NCBI GenBank assembly: GCA_002049455.2
Contig: KV918895.1
Coordinates: 1-64,000, forward strand
Length of the DNA stretch: 64,000 nucleotides
Source: Porphyra umbilicalis
Lineage: Eukaryota; Rhodophyta; Bangiophyceae; Bangiales; Bangiaceae
Direction: 5' to 3'
Shown: positions 12,028 through 22,600 of the stretch, piece after piece
Position numbering within the stretch: position 1 is the first letter of the stretch
Layout of the letters: every line of letters begins with the position of its first letter
The notes under the pieces: generated by a model
What the model saw: the letters and a program-made list of their open reading frames with translations, nothing else
Database searches by the model: none
What the model was told of the DNA's origin: nothing
Position numbers and translations under genes: made by a program

Positions 12028-14262
12028 CTATTTCTGACATCGGTCGGGTGGGCGATGCAACTCGGCGTCAACTGGAGCTGGAGGAAAAAACACAGCAGGA
12101 CGAAGCGACGCGTCCTGCGCGCTCGTTGTGCGGTGTGGTGGAGCTCCAGATCCTTCAGCAGCGTGCTCCCATGGATGCGAAGATGTGGAAGGATAAGGGG
12201 AAAGGGATGGCAGCCGGGGCGATGGCGACGGACAAGGTCCATGACAGGAATCATTGGAGAATGTTCCTGGAGCGGGCACGTGGTTCAAGTGGCGTGAAGG
12301 CGTGGACCATTGGGCGCCCCTGTCGTCAGGCGAAGACATGCGCGCCCGCTTGGCAGGACGCTGGGTGATCTTGGGAGATCCATCCAGCGAGTGGCCCACG
12401 CCATCACCTCCATACACAGAGGCGCCCGATCCGACCACGTTCCCAAAGATACCTGATGGAGCAGGAGGTCCAGACGCCAGTACAGAGGCACTTGCAGCCG
12501 GCGGCGGCCATGGTAGGGACCACCGTGCGTCAGGCGCACCCGATGAGATGAGGCCAGGACCCACAGATGCACCGGGTACAGCCGTCGCGACACCGTTGGT
12601 GAAGAAAACAGGGGGTCGACCAGGCGTCAGCGCCCCGCCGTTAGCATGCGCCTTGCCACCTTTGGGCCCCTGGGAGACCTCGTTGCCATCCGCGATTCGC
12701 GCCAGTCGCCGGGCGCTAAGGCGCGCCGCCCTGTTGTCCTTGGTCTGCTCCAGCCACGTCTCCTTGCGCGCAACCTCGACCGCAGTGTACTGCTCCTCCT
12801 TAGGCATAGCGCCCGCAGAGAAGGAAGCGACTGCATCCGCCTTTGTTGACGCGGCGACCGCACCCGCCTTCGCTGGCGCAGGGACAGATCCATTGCCTCG
12901 TGTAGACGTTGGGCGACCTGAGGGGGCCGCGGCGAGCGGGGCAAGTCCCTTCGAGTGGAAGGCTTGGCAGAAGGCAGCGGCCAGCGGGTTGCTCTTGACA
13001 TGCTCCCCGCGGCCGACGACCACCAGCTCATTCAGAGCGGTGACATAGTCCTCATCCTTGGTGGCCACGAGCATCATTATAGCAATCGCCATGGGCAGCC
13101 GCGGCTTGTCCTTCGGTGCGATCCTCTCCACCACCTCCATTGCCGACAGCGCTTGCTTGTTAAAGTACCGCGAGTTGGGGACGTTCGACTCCTGCAGCAG
13201 CTTGTTGACGGCGGACATGTGCACCTGGTAGCACCACCGGGTTGACTGGACCTCCCGGCCGAAGAAGCGCGTGCCGGAAGTGGTCCCAGCCGGCGGGGCA
13301 GCCAGCGAGCCGCCCGGCGCCTCCCAGATAGCCCACCAATTGGGAAGAATGGGCGACAGCCGGGTCCACGGCGGCCCGTCCCCATTTGCAGTCGATGCCG
13401 ACGTGCGATTGTTGACAAAGAGCACAAGGCTGTCCGTCAAAAGCTGCCGACACACGTCTGTGGCATCGTCGCGGCCGTCGAGGAGGGCCACCAAATCCTT
13501 GGCCACGGTGAGCGCGGAAACCGAGGGCTTGAGCGACGGCTGCCGCTCGAAGACGTTGGAGAGCGCGTATTCGCGGCCGCTGTCCCCGTTGTCACCGGCA
13601 TCATCGGCATCATCGGCACCACGGTCATCTTGGGTGGGCGGATCCGCACCAGCGCCGAAGGTAGCCGCGCCTCGGGCACCGGCATCACCGTCTCCGCCAC
13701 CAGCCTGCAGTAGCGGATCGCCGGGAGGCGTGCCGCCTTTGACGGCAACCGCTGGGCCGCTCGAATTCCCGATGGCGGCGCCCGCGACTGAGTCATCGCG
13801 ATCGCCCACGCCATTCAGGGGAAAAAGAGACCCAGCGTCTACCCGCCCATGACCGTTGGCTGTCCCGCCCGTCGAGCGGTCTACCTCCCGGAGCAGCTGT
13901 GCGTTGGCGAGGCTGATGGCATTCATCTCGAGATGTCGGTACGCGACGGACAGCCCGACGTTGACCATGCGTTGCGCGTGTCGGTTCTCGTCGTGGAAGA
14001 AACCGAGTCGGTCGCGCACCCGTATCCAAAGATGTTCAGGGGCCTCGCGCGGGTTGGGCGAGGAAGACAGTCGGCTGACCGCGGCGTGGACAGCCGAGCA
14101 GTAGCCCTCGAGTTGCGTGTCCAGCTTCATCGCGGCGTCGCGAAAGGTCCGCAGCAGCCCGGCCAAGAACACCCGCTGCTGCAGGTCGGGGATACCCAAG
14201 TCCGCAAAGAACTGCACATAGTCACGATCTTCCGGGGGGACGGTCCGCTTGGTAGCCGCCAT
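12028..14262 (-). CDS. Unrecognised 744-residue protein of the 19.9-kb element
   Basis: The frame is intact from ATG (14260-14262, MAATKRTVPPEDRDY) to TAG (12028-12030). The first 130 residues look helical. An acidic Asp/Gly-rich linker follows, then a compact region containing PNWWAIWE, FFGREVQSTRWCYQVHMSAVNKLL and PRLPMAIAIMMLVATKDEDY. The tail is long and rich in Pro, Ser and Ala, with a basic RPAKRARM nuclear-localisation-like patch. I do not recognise a family. It is convergent with the PIF1 helicase gene (193 bp between stops) and is the only fully intact frame of the element. The N-terminal FHDEN...VAYRHLEMN...ANAQLL pattern faintly resembles proteins at 53609-54499 and 54852-56862, which could mean a shared family; this is weak. 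An upstream in-frame ATG exists at 14328. Confidence 0.6.
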   Translation of the reverse strand: MAATKRTVPPEDRDYVQFFADLGIPDLQQRVFLAGLLRTFRDAAMKLDTQLEGYCSAVHAAVSRLSSSPNPREAPEHLWIRVRDRLGFFHDENRHAQRMVNVGLSVAYRHLEMNAISLANAQLLREVDRSTGGTANGHGRVDAGSLFPLNGVGDRDDSVAGAAIGNSSGPAVAVKGGTPPGDPLLQAGGGDGDAGARGAATFGAGADPPTQDDRGADDADDAGDNGDSGREYALSNVFERQPSLKPSVSALTVAKDLVALLDGRDDATDVCRQLLTDSLVLFVNNRTSASTANGDGPPWTRLSPILPNWWAIWEAPGGSLAAPPAGTTSGTRFFGREVQSTRWCYQVHMSAVNKLLQESNVPNSRYFNKQALSAMEVVERIAPKDKPRLPMAIAIMMLVATKDEDYVTALNELVVVGRGEHVKSNPLAAAFCQAFHSKGLAPLAAAPSGRPTSTRGNGSVPAPAKAGAVAASTKADAVASFSAGAMPKEEQYTAVEVARKETWLEQTKDNRAARLSARRLARIADGNEVSQGPKGGKAHANGGALTPGRPPVFFTNGVATAVPGASVGPGLISSGAPDARWSLPWPPPAASASVLASGPPAPSGIFGNVVGSGASVYGGDGVGHSLDGSPKITQRPAKRARMSSPDDRGAQWSTPSRHLNHVPAPGTFSNDSCHGPCPSPSPRLPSLSPYPSTSSHPWEHAAEGSGAPPHRTTSAQDASLRPAVFFPPAPVDAELHRPPDRCQK

Positions 14263-15333
14263 TGCCCAACCCTGTGTGGCCAGAGTGAAATCCAGAACAG
14301 CAACGATGATCCCAGAAGAGACAAGCACATGAGTAAAAAAAGTATAGCAACAGGTGCGAGGGCGTCAATGTACTGCTCCAGTAATGATATTTGGTGCCGC
14401 ATGAGCATCGGTGCTCGTCGGACACCACACAAAACGAAGCAACGAACCAGCAAAGAAGAACAGCAAGCCATTCATGTGGAAGTGACAGGGGCAACGCGCA
14501 CAGTGGGGACTACGACAGAAAAAGCCAAACGTACCTCAAAAGACCGTCCTCGTCAAAAACGCAATGAAGTTCAGGCAGAGGGAGTTGAGGGCGGCGTCAC
14601 GGCACTGGGTGGGAGAAACCGCACACGGCTCCACAGTAGGAGGTGCGGGACGCCAAAAAGCAGCGCCACGGCGGGGGGTGCGGGACAACGCGCAGCCAGG
14701 GCACGGCGGGGGGCGGTGAGACACCGAAAGGCAACGCCACTGAAAGGGGCGGTCCGCGTGAGGGTGGTCGTGTGGCGTGGTGGATGGTGAGCGGCGGGAG
14801 CAAGACGGGCGGCACCACGAGGGTCGACCGCGACCCGCGCGAGGAGCTGCTCGAGGTGCCTCACTAGGTGTCGAGCGGGGGGGGGGGCGCCTGCGGTACC
14901 GTGCAGGCAGGTGCCGGGTGCGCGCCCCGCATGCGCCGCCCCCCCCCCGCCCGCGCGCGGGACCGGCAGGCGAGATCGATTGGGCCCGCAGAGGGCCCGG
15001 ACGGGTCCCAAAAGGGGGCCGGACGGGCCCCAAAAGGCCGCAGATCGCACCTGTGAAGGGGACCCAATCGGGGCAGAAGGCGGACCTGTCGTTGCGGGTG
15101 GCGGATCTACGGTCCACCAACCTGTCCTTCCTGATGGTCTCGACACCAGCCCCGATATTGGATGTGGACCAGAGTAACATCCCGAGAGAGGCGGAAAATA
15201 TCCGGCTGCTGTCTCGAGATCAGGCCCGTTCGCAGACCACTGTCGCAGGCCGTGCATGCATGCACCCGGCAACGTCATTGGCTGGGGTGTGCATGCCCCG
15301 TGCATGCGCGGCCAACATACGCGGACGGACCGC
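14263..15333. other. No gene seen; GC-rich spacer upstream of the 744-residue gene
   Basis: This contains the presumed 5' region of the minus-strand gene, then GC-rich sequence with G and C runs near 14875-14890 and 14940-14950. Open frames on both strands overlap one another and show only Arg/Pro/Gly bias, so I do not call any. Confidence 0.4.
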
Positions 15334-15814
15334 GTGAAGGAAACGGACGCTGCAGCTTTCACATCATATTCGCGTGAACTTGCTGTGTGAAAGCAAACCG
15401 GCCAATCAGATCACTGCCTGCCGAGCTCGAGCGCTGAGCTGCCGACCTGACCGGCCCGCCTGCACGACCCTTGAGAGGGTGTACAGAACCGGATACGTGC
15501 CAGCCATGAACAGGGCCGCCAGACATCAGCGACGAGGAAAGGCCCGAGCGGGGCCACAGACACCAAAGCCTGTCCTGATCAGTCGTCGTGTCTGGGGCCG
15601 ACAACACATGTCAGCGCCCTGGAGCACCCAAAAAAGGGGCTCCCAGATCGACAGCAAAATGAGATACCGTTGTGTCTGCGGCCCTCAGCAGCCCTGTCTG
15701 GCGAGATACAGGCCTCCAGGACCCCTGGGCGCCCCCACAGTGGCGAGATAGTATCAGCACATGCGGTCAACAAAGCGACCAGGGAACCACCTACGGACTG
15801 GCGCCTGTTTCATT

Positions 15815-16170
15815 GGCCAGGATGACACCTTCGTTTCCGCCACCTGGCCAATCAGCAGGCTGAAATGTCTGTGCGAGCTTTGTGGCCCCTTTGGGGCACC
15901 CCCTGCACGGTACCTCTGGCGGGGGGGGGCGCTGGCGAATCTCGAGGGCCGTGCACGGGGTCGCTGGGGGCCCCTGGTGCGCCGGTAGAAATTTCATGCG
16001 GCCAGGATGCCGCCTTCGTTTTCGCCACCTGGCCAATCAGCAGGCTGAAATGTTTGTGCGCGCTTTGTGGCCCCTTTGGGGCACCCCCTGCACGGTACCT
16101 CTGGCGGGGGTGGGCGCTGGCGAATCTCGGGGGCCGTGCACGGGGTTGCTGGGGGCCCCTGGCGCGCCGG
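15815..16170 (+). repeat. 185-bp tandem duplication
   Basis: GGCCAGGATG begins at 15815 and 16000, and the two copies stay similar through TGCGCCGG and GCGCGCCGG at their ends. Each copy carries a CCAATCA box and a G-rich tract. It is part of the nested element. Confidence 0.8.
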
Positions 16171-16821
16171 GATTACAGTGCTGCCAAGCGTCATCCGCAA
16201 CTGTACGCAAATCAACGGACAGATCCACCGACGAAACAGAAACACGTTCCGCTTGCTGTCGTAAAAATATTTTGATACATCAAATCGGGCTCGACTTTTT
16301 CTTCTCTCAGAGAATACTTGAATCCGTCCACTTCGTTCCAAGATCAGGCGATTCCGAGGTTTCCAAGTGCCGACTGGGTCTGACACGGTGGACGACCTGC
16401 CCCGCGCGTCGCATCAGGCAGCAAGCACCGGAACGCCGCCCGTTTTAGCAACTTATCAAAAATCTGTTAATTCACTCTCATTGCCTTGTTCGGCTGAAAT
16501 TGCAGGACAATCTAAAGTCTGTTCCATGGACGGGGCGCAGTGCCTACTGGAAGATATTTTTAAGCCTCTGGAAGGGCCCTGGACAGGCTCACTGATGTGT
16601 AATATGCTTGTGTGGATCGAAAATGATTCACAAGGGGTCCATATCATTTTTTCGATCACCTGTGTCTGATCCAGATGGGTCAGGGTTACGGGTTTGTGGG
16701 CCAGGGTTTTACCCCTGTGCGTAGGTCAATGCCGGCGATGCAGGCTCCTCAGCAGCCGATTCCAGGCCCTACGGAAGGGCATGCTCCTCATTCCTGTTTG
16801 CTTCCCACCTCTGACCGAGGT

Positions 16822-16897
16822 GGCGTCCTGCTGGCGACTGGTCCTCTTGCTAGCAACTGCAGTGGCTGGCAAGAGGACCAGTCGCCAGCAGGACGCC
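16822..16897. repeat. Perfect 29-bp hairpin with an 18-bp loop
   Basis: Arm 16822-16850 (GGCGTCCTGCTGGCGACTGG...) is the exact reverse complement of 16869-16897. A second, shorter hairpin (TGGAGCCAG with CTGGCTCCA) follows at about 16900-16932. Perfect arms imply recent origin or selection for structure. It lies in the nested non-autonomous element. Confidence 0.88.
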
Positions 16898-18740
16898 ATG
16901 GTGGAGCCAGCTGCTGCTGGCTCCACCAGCCGGCAACAGCCTCGCAGCCGCACTGGTCTGTCACCAGTGGCCACGTTCTTACCCATCCAGCCCCGCTGTC
17001 GGAGCTAACTCAGCAGCTGCCCGACTGACGCTGAATTCGTTTCGGTTGCTGCGCACAGTCCCGTAGCCGGCCCCACCGACCGCTGCCCTGGCCGCACCCG
17101 CAGCCCCAAGCATACAGAAGAACAGAAACAGTACCTTGGCTGTTTACGTAAGAGCGGACCTCCAGCAAACGGCAGCAGACACGCATGGTCAGAAAGACTG
17201 GAAGAGAGAGAAAGCGAAAGTAGGTTCTGGTTACACAGCGATGATGCCCACGAGCCGCACTCCAGTCACCCACGCCTTTTACCCATACCAGCTCATGTCT
17301 CCCCAGTACACAGTGGGGGCGTCGGTGGGCGATTATCGGGGAGCACGTCACTCGGCAATCCACGAACATACTCACTGTCCCCCATCCGAGAGATAGACTG
17401 GTCAAGCAGCCAGCGTGGTGCTGGGCCGTGAGCGGTCACAGGATTCTGGGAGACCCAGCCACGTCGGGATAGTCCCTCGTTGAGGAGCAGTCGGTCACCT
17501 GCGGAATGGTATCTGCTGATGGCTCCCAGTAGAACCCAAACGCCATCTGCCTGGTCACCTGTCGCCTCGGTTTCCACAGTGGGGTCCCACGGTCGACCGC
17601 GATACGCGCATGGCCCCACCAGCAGCAGAGCTGGAAGAGATGGAAAGAGCGCCGCACGCTGAATTGGCCTGCCACCAGTGGCCGAGCTCCCACCCGTCCC
17701 GCCTCCCTGTCGGGGGTGACCCAGAAGCCGCCCGACTGTTGCTGTTTCGTTTATACTGTCTGCGCATAGAATCGGCGTGCGCCCCGGCGGTCGCTGTGCC
17801 GGCCTCACCCAGAGTGGCATGCAAGCTGTCCACCTGCCGCCTGAGCATTGGCGCCTGAAGGGGTACATGTAGCAGCACACTCGGTACACCAGCCCGCTGT
17901 ACTGAAGTGTCTTCGTTGTTTGCGTACGAGCGGACCGCACTCATGCTTCAGTGGACAAGTAGGGTCAGACAGAATGGAGCTGAGAGAGAGCAAAAGAAGG
18001 TATTGACTACGATGTGATCGTGCAGGCGCGCCACTCTCCAGTCACCCACACTGCAGCCACCCACGCCCGCTACCCGCGCTAGCTTGTGCCTCCCCTAGTC
18101 CTCTGCAGCTACATCGGCCAACGAAGAAACAGGGAGGCGGGCGCAGGCGTCGGCCGCGGTCAAGCTGTCCACATATAGAGCAACACCAATACGCTGCCGG
18201 AGGACTGGCTTGTCAGGTTGGGCAAAGCATAGCGGTGCTCCAAGCCGGGTGCACGGGAACCGCACGTACGGGTGCCCGATGCCGGTCCGCCCGAAGGAGA
18301 CGCACGCCTGGTAAAAGCGGCGCCATGGTGGCGGGCGCGACGACGATGGCGTCAACCGCGACGGCATCAGCGTCCACGCGCACATCGTGGCGGCGGATTC
18401 GGTACGGCGGCGGGGGGACCGATCCGTCGGGTCCTGTGTCACCGTGCTGTCCTCGACGACAGTGGGGACCGATTCGCCACCCCGATCCGGAGATCTTTGT
18501 GGTCGGGCCCCAGTTCTGGGTGGCCCCAATCGGTCCTGATTGCTGGCACCGATGTCGAGGATGCGCCCGAAGTTGATGGAATCTCACTGTTGATTTCGTC
18601 AATCGACGAGCGCATCCGGCCCCCCCCGAGGCTCGCGGAGCGCGCGCGGAGCGCGCGCGCCCCCCCCCCCCCCCCCGCGTTTTCACATCGCATATTCACG
18701 CGAATGTCATGTGAAAGCTGCACGGCGCATTTCCTACCTC

Positions 18741-20055
18741 ACGGACCGCGTATGTTCGATGGACCGTGCACGGTGCATTCTGCCTCCCATTCGTTGTGCT
18801 GGGAGCGAAATCCTAGTAGTTTGTTGTGTAGGGCAATAAGTTTTCTATCTTTGGATTGTCGTCACTCCGGAGCGGGGCGTGTGGCAGCGCGACCAGTGGG
18901 GTCGGGACGCAACCGCCAGCACAACAGGATCCGTACCGATCCCCAGACTTGCGCGCGCTCTTGCTCTGCGCGCACGCTGCCCCGCCGGCCTGTACCCGCC
19001 CCCCCCTTTCCCCCATTGCCCCCCATTCACCTCACACCACCCACACGCCCCCGGTTGGATCTGGCTTTTGAGGATGGCATCCCGCGTTACGGTGGAGGAT
19101 CTGCGCTCTCTCCTGAGCAGCCGCGGTCTCCCAACGCGCGGTAATGCATCGCGGCGGCGGCGTTGGTAGCAAACGCCGCCGTCACTGTTTGCCACGCGGG
19201 TGGCAACATGGTGCGGCGCAAATGGGTGGACGACCTGAAGGATGTGGAAGGGACCAGGGTATGTGGCCACGTCTCTCAGCCAGTGCCCATGTGCTGTCGG
19301 CGACGAGGGCACACCATAACATACTTGGTGTTCCAAATTGAAAAATTACTTTCCGCAGCTGCACGCTGCGCATAGTTCTTTCGCAGATTGGTGCATGCAT
19401 GGACGCAGCTGCACAGCTTCTGCGAACGGGCCTCAGAGCATCTCCACAAATGGAGCCAACCGTCCAACCCAACGGCCACGTGTGCACAACGTGTGGTGCT
19501 GTCACTGGCTCTCCAAACGCCGAGCTAAAACTAAGCAGATCACGTCTCAAGCTTGGGCTCGTCTCGACGTCTCTGGCGGTGGGCCTCTTTTGTGGCACGC
19601 CAGTATTCCCACAGATGCACTACAGAGAATCTCCATGACTGCCAGATCGTCTCGCAACTGTCTGCAAGCCACGGGTCACGCTTTCCATTGGCTTTCGTGG
19701 TTCGAACAGGGAACCAGGGGTTGGCCAAACGACTCGGGGCGTCTCCAAACAGGCCTGTTTGGAGTGGCGCTGCCGTTCAAGCTCCAAAAGAAGGGCGATC
19801 CCGCGAGGCCACCACGAGATGCATAAACTGATTAGAAAATGTGAACCGGTCTATTTATGGGCCGTCACAGCCCCGTCACACCCTAATTTTGGAGCGGATC
19901 CCAGCCACCAGTGCTCCAACCGTCCAAACGGCCAAACTGTGCCACGTTTGGCTGTTTGGACGGTTGGAGCCATTGGTGGAGACGCTCTCAGACGGGGCGC
20001 TTCGCGCGAAGCGCGCGGCGTCCCCCCCCCCCCCCCCCCCCCGCGCTGAGCGTGG
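18741..20055. other. Right flank of the 19.9-kb element, no gene recognised
   Basis: Short open frames here show no motif. A pyrimidine- and C-rich stretch at about 19000-19060 and a C run at 20020-20042 are the only visible features. Confidence 0.4.
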
Positions 20056-20121
20056 TGTAGCTTTCACAAGTCAGCTTTCACACATATTCGTGTGAAACCT
20101 GCGAACGGCAATTCCTATCTC
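20056..20121 (-). repeat. Right terminal inverted repeat of the 19.9-kb element
   Basis: It ends ATTCCTATCTC, followed by the duplicated target TTCGTCAGC. Read on the minus strand it shares the GCAGNNTTCACACGAAT block and the TGTGAAAGCTGAC block with the left end at 181. The nested element's right end (18690-18740) has the same TTCCTACCTC finish. Confidence 0.8.
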
Positions 20122-22121
20122 TTCGTCAGCCTTAGCGTTCGGCAGTCGTCCGGTGAGACGCGCGGCCGAACGAAAGGCCTTTCGTCCGGACAAACGTTGG
20201 CACCCAAAACACAGCTCGGCATCCTCCTGACAGTACTTCTTCCGGTGCTACAATTTCTCAATTGATGATGACGACTAAGACTGGTAAGCTAAGGACACCG
20301 GTCCTCTGCCTGTCCACCTTCCCCCTCCCCGCCGTCCCCCTCCCCGCCGTCCCCCTCCCCGCCGTCCCCCTCCCCGCCGTCCCCCTCCCCGCCGTCCCCC
20401 TTTCCGCCGTCCCCCTCCCCGCCGTCCCCCTCCCCGCCGTCCCCCTCCCCGCCGTCCCCTTTCCCCGTCGTCCCCCTCCCGGCCGTCCCCCTCCCCGCCG
20501 TTTCCCACCCCACCTTGCTCCTCCCTCCCCACGCCTCACCTCTCCACTCTTTTCTGCACCTGCCCCTTCTTGCTCACGTCCAGACCTAGTCCCTTCCGGC
20601 CTCCCGTCCCTCGCCCACCGCTGCCCCCCCCCCCACCGACGCCGCTGTCCTCCTCCACGTTCACCGCTGTCGACGTCCGCTCCCCCGCGTCGTTAAACTG
20701 GCGCCTCCACAGTAGCCTGCATCTCTTGTCCGCTGCTGCCGCCCCAGATGCAGGAAGGCTCTTTCGGCAGCATGGCAACCAGAGTGCGTGAGTGTCGACC
20801 AGGGGAAGATGGCGGACATGGAAGAGTCAGCCAAGGCAAGGACTGCCCTGTCAGTAAGATGTGTCGGTTGCTCTCGTAGAGCTCGCCCCTCTCCTGCAGC
20901 TTCCACTCCAGACCGGCACACCTCTCCTTGCCCCGGCAAGACCGTACGACAGGCACGGTTGGGTGCCCATGTTTGAGAAATCAAACACCTAACGTCTTCA
21001 TCAATACAATAGTTTGTCTGCGGTCGATTGCAGGACGCTCTCATGATGCTCCAGGAGCGCCTTCTCATTCGGACTTGGGGTTGCACCAGCACTCGAGGCT
21101 TGACTTGTCTCATACACTTGGTACAGTCTCTCTCCATTCTTGTCGCTTCCGTTCTTGTCCAGGGGGGGATAGCAACGAACGCGGTCGACCGGCCTCTACG
21201 GTACAATCAACTGCGATCGTGGCTCCCGATCATCGTCTTCTGCACGAAATATATGGGCTACTTTCTAGTCGTACGATCGCCATAGAGGGTGGACAGCATT
21301 GGAGAAAGACTGTATCCTTGCCGCCAGAGGGACTCTGATTGGCCATGTTTGTTTTTGTCAAGATCTGGGACTGTCATGAAAATCGACTGCGAGCCGGGCT
21401 GGCTGTGTGTATGCCTCTCACAGAGGCCTGGACACGCACCTCTCTGACAGGTCACTGTGGGCGGATTGTCATTCCAGGCACGTACGTGCAATACCCTGGC
21501 CTTCAGGGCGGTGGCGCGCTCGGCGACGCAGAGATACCGGGAAAGCCGGCCGGCTCCATGGCGGCGAGCACGCACGGGGGCACGTGCAGCCACGTTGCCG
21601 TGGCGGGGGGGGCGTGGGGCGGGGAAAGGGGTGCCGCCGCCGCCGCCGCGGCGGCGGCGGCCCGCCGGCGTCGTGCAACGCCTACGGGCGGGGCCGTCAC
21701 CCCGCCGCGCAGCGCACCTGCGCGCGGCCGACAAGGCGCACGGGCGGGCGGATGGGATCGACCTCCGCGCCACGGGGCGCCTCTAACCGTGCCGTGAGAT
21801 GGCGTTTGAAACCGCCGACGTGCCGCCGCAACAGAAGCCGGCGCGTAGGCACGATCACCCGCGGGTCATCGCGGGCGCGTCGAACCCCGGAAGTCGCTGC
21901 ACGCGGTCGCCGCGCGCAACTCGGGGCGGTGGGGGGGGGCAGGGGGACAGGCGCCGTCTGGGCCCTGTGACCCTTGTGGCAGGACAGTCCTTCTCAGCCG
22001 CGTAACTCTATTCGCTTTTAGCGTCATCGCGACCCTTCCAATGCTGACACGCCCTCAGATCCCTGAGGACACGAATGCAGACTGCCGCCTCTGAAACGGA
22101 GATCAAGTCCCGTTATCTAAG
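20122..22121. other. Sequence between the two large elements; no convincing gene
   Basis: It holds a 15-bp minisatellite, GC-rich simple stretches (about 21600-21700) and palindromic words such as AAAGGCCTTT near 20177. The plus-strand frame at 20262-20696 starts with three ATGs but is built mainly on the minisatellite, so it is not called as a gene. Confidence 0.35.
20320..20505 (+). repeat. 15-bp minisatellite, about 12 units
   Basis: The unit CCGTCCCCCTCCCCG repeats with an exact 15-bp period, degenerating at the right end. In one frame it reads as repeated Pro-Leu-Pro-Ala-Val. Confidence 0.9.
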
Positions 22122-22174
22122 TATATGTGTGCATCACTACACTTTGAGAGCACCCTGTCCTAAAGGCCAGGGAA
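22122..22174 (+). repeat. Left arm of a 53-bp inverted repeat flanking the DDX11-like gene
   Basis: This block (TATATGTGTGCATCACTACA... to ...AAAGGCCAGGGAA) recurs in reverse complement at 26608-26660 with one mismatch. Its outer end is a TA dinucleotide on both sides, which would suit a TA-targeting element, but no longer target duplication is visible. Confidence 0.85.
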
Positions 22175-22600
22175 CTCTGTCGGACGAAAACCGGGGAACA
22201 TCCGGCGTTCGTTCGCCGGACGAACACTCGAACCAAAGCCGAACGACTTCGTGCCGTTCGGGTTCGTCCTGTGCCGTTTGGGTTTCGTCAGGCGGTACCG
22301 GGTTTCCGACGATCGCCGCCGCGCGGCGCTCTGGCTGTCAAACCCCCCGCCGCTCGCCGTGGCAGCCCCGCCTGGCTTGGTGTGGCACGCGCGCTCTCGC
22401 CACTCGCCGCTTCTCCCTCCCCACCGCGGGGATACCTGCGGTCATCCGCTCCCCCTCCCGACCCGTCGCTGCCGCGCCCCCCCCCCCCACCCCCCTCCGC
22501 CTCGCCCTCCCACCGCACCCGCCATTGCGGGCGTGCCCCCCACTCCTCACCCCCCCACCTCCCCCCTCCCCCCCTCCCCCCTTCCCCCCCCGCACAAGCC

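Larger units (their letters stand above)
15334..18740. mobile_element. Nested non-coding TIR element (3.4 kb) related to the 19.9-kb element
   Basis: The left end GTGAAGGAAACGG and right end TTCCTACCTC match the ends of the host element and pair with each other over about 45-60 bp (GCAGCTTTCACAT and ATTCGCGTGAA blocks). The nine bases ACGGACCGC flank it exactly (15325-15333 and 18741-18749). Inside are a 185-bp duplication, a long perfect hairpin, and two diverged copies of a roughly 300-bp segment (about 17020-17290 and 17735-18060), but no recognisable protein. A C run (about 18660-18677) precedes the right end, as in the larger element. It is probably a non-autonomous derivative. Confidence 0.82.
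181..20121 (+). mobile_element. 19.9-kb TIR DNA transposon carrying KDZ transposase, Ulp1, PIF1 helicase and an unknown gene
   Basis: The left end (181-246) and the reverse complement of the right end (20056-20121) match over about 65 bp. The best-kept part is a TTCACACGAAT core followed by TGTGAAAGCTGAC. The nine bases TTCGTCAGC lie directly outside both ends (172-180 and 20122-20130), a perfect target-site duplication. Inside are a KDZ-like transposase joined to a Ulp1-like protease, a PIF1-like helicase gene, a 744-codon unknown gene on the other strand, and a nested relative at 15334-18740. A C run (about 20020-20042) sits just inside the right end. The ends and duplication are seen directly; that the KDZ protein is the transposase moving it is inference, as it is the only transposase-like gene inside. 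Confidence 0.82.

Noticed and set aside
18272-19144. 290-codon plus-strand open frame
   Set aside because: It crosses a C run and the right end of the nested transposon, so it cannot be one gene.
181-20121. Helitron, suggested by the PIF1-like helicase
   Set aside because: There are terminal inverted repeats and a 9-bp target duplication, and no Rep/HUH nuclease, all contrary to a Helitron.
20262-20696. Proline-rich open frame starting with three ATGs
   Set aside because: Most of it is the 15-bp minisatellite and the rest is Pro/Arg-rich; no evidence of coding.
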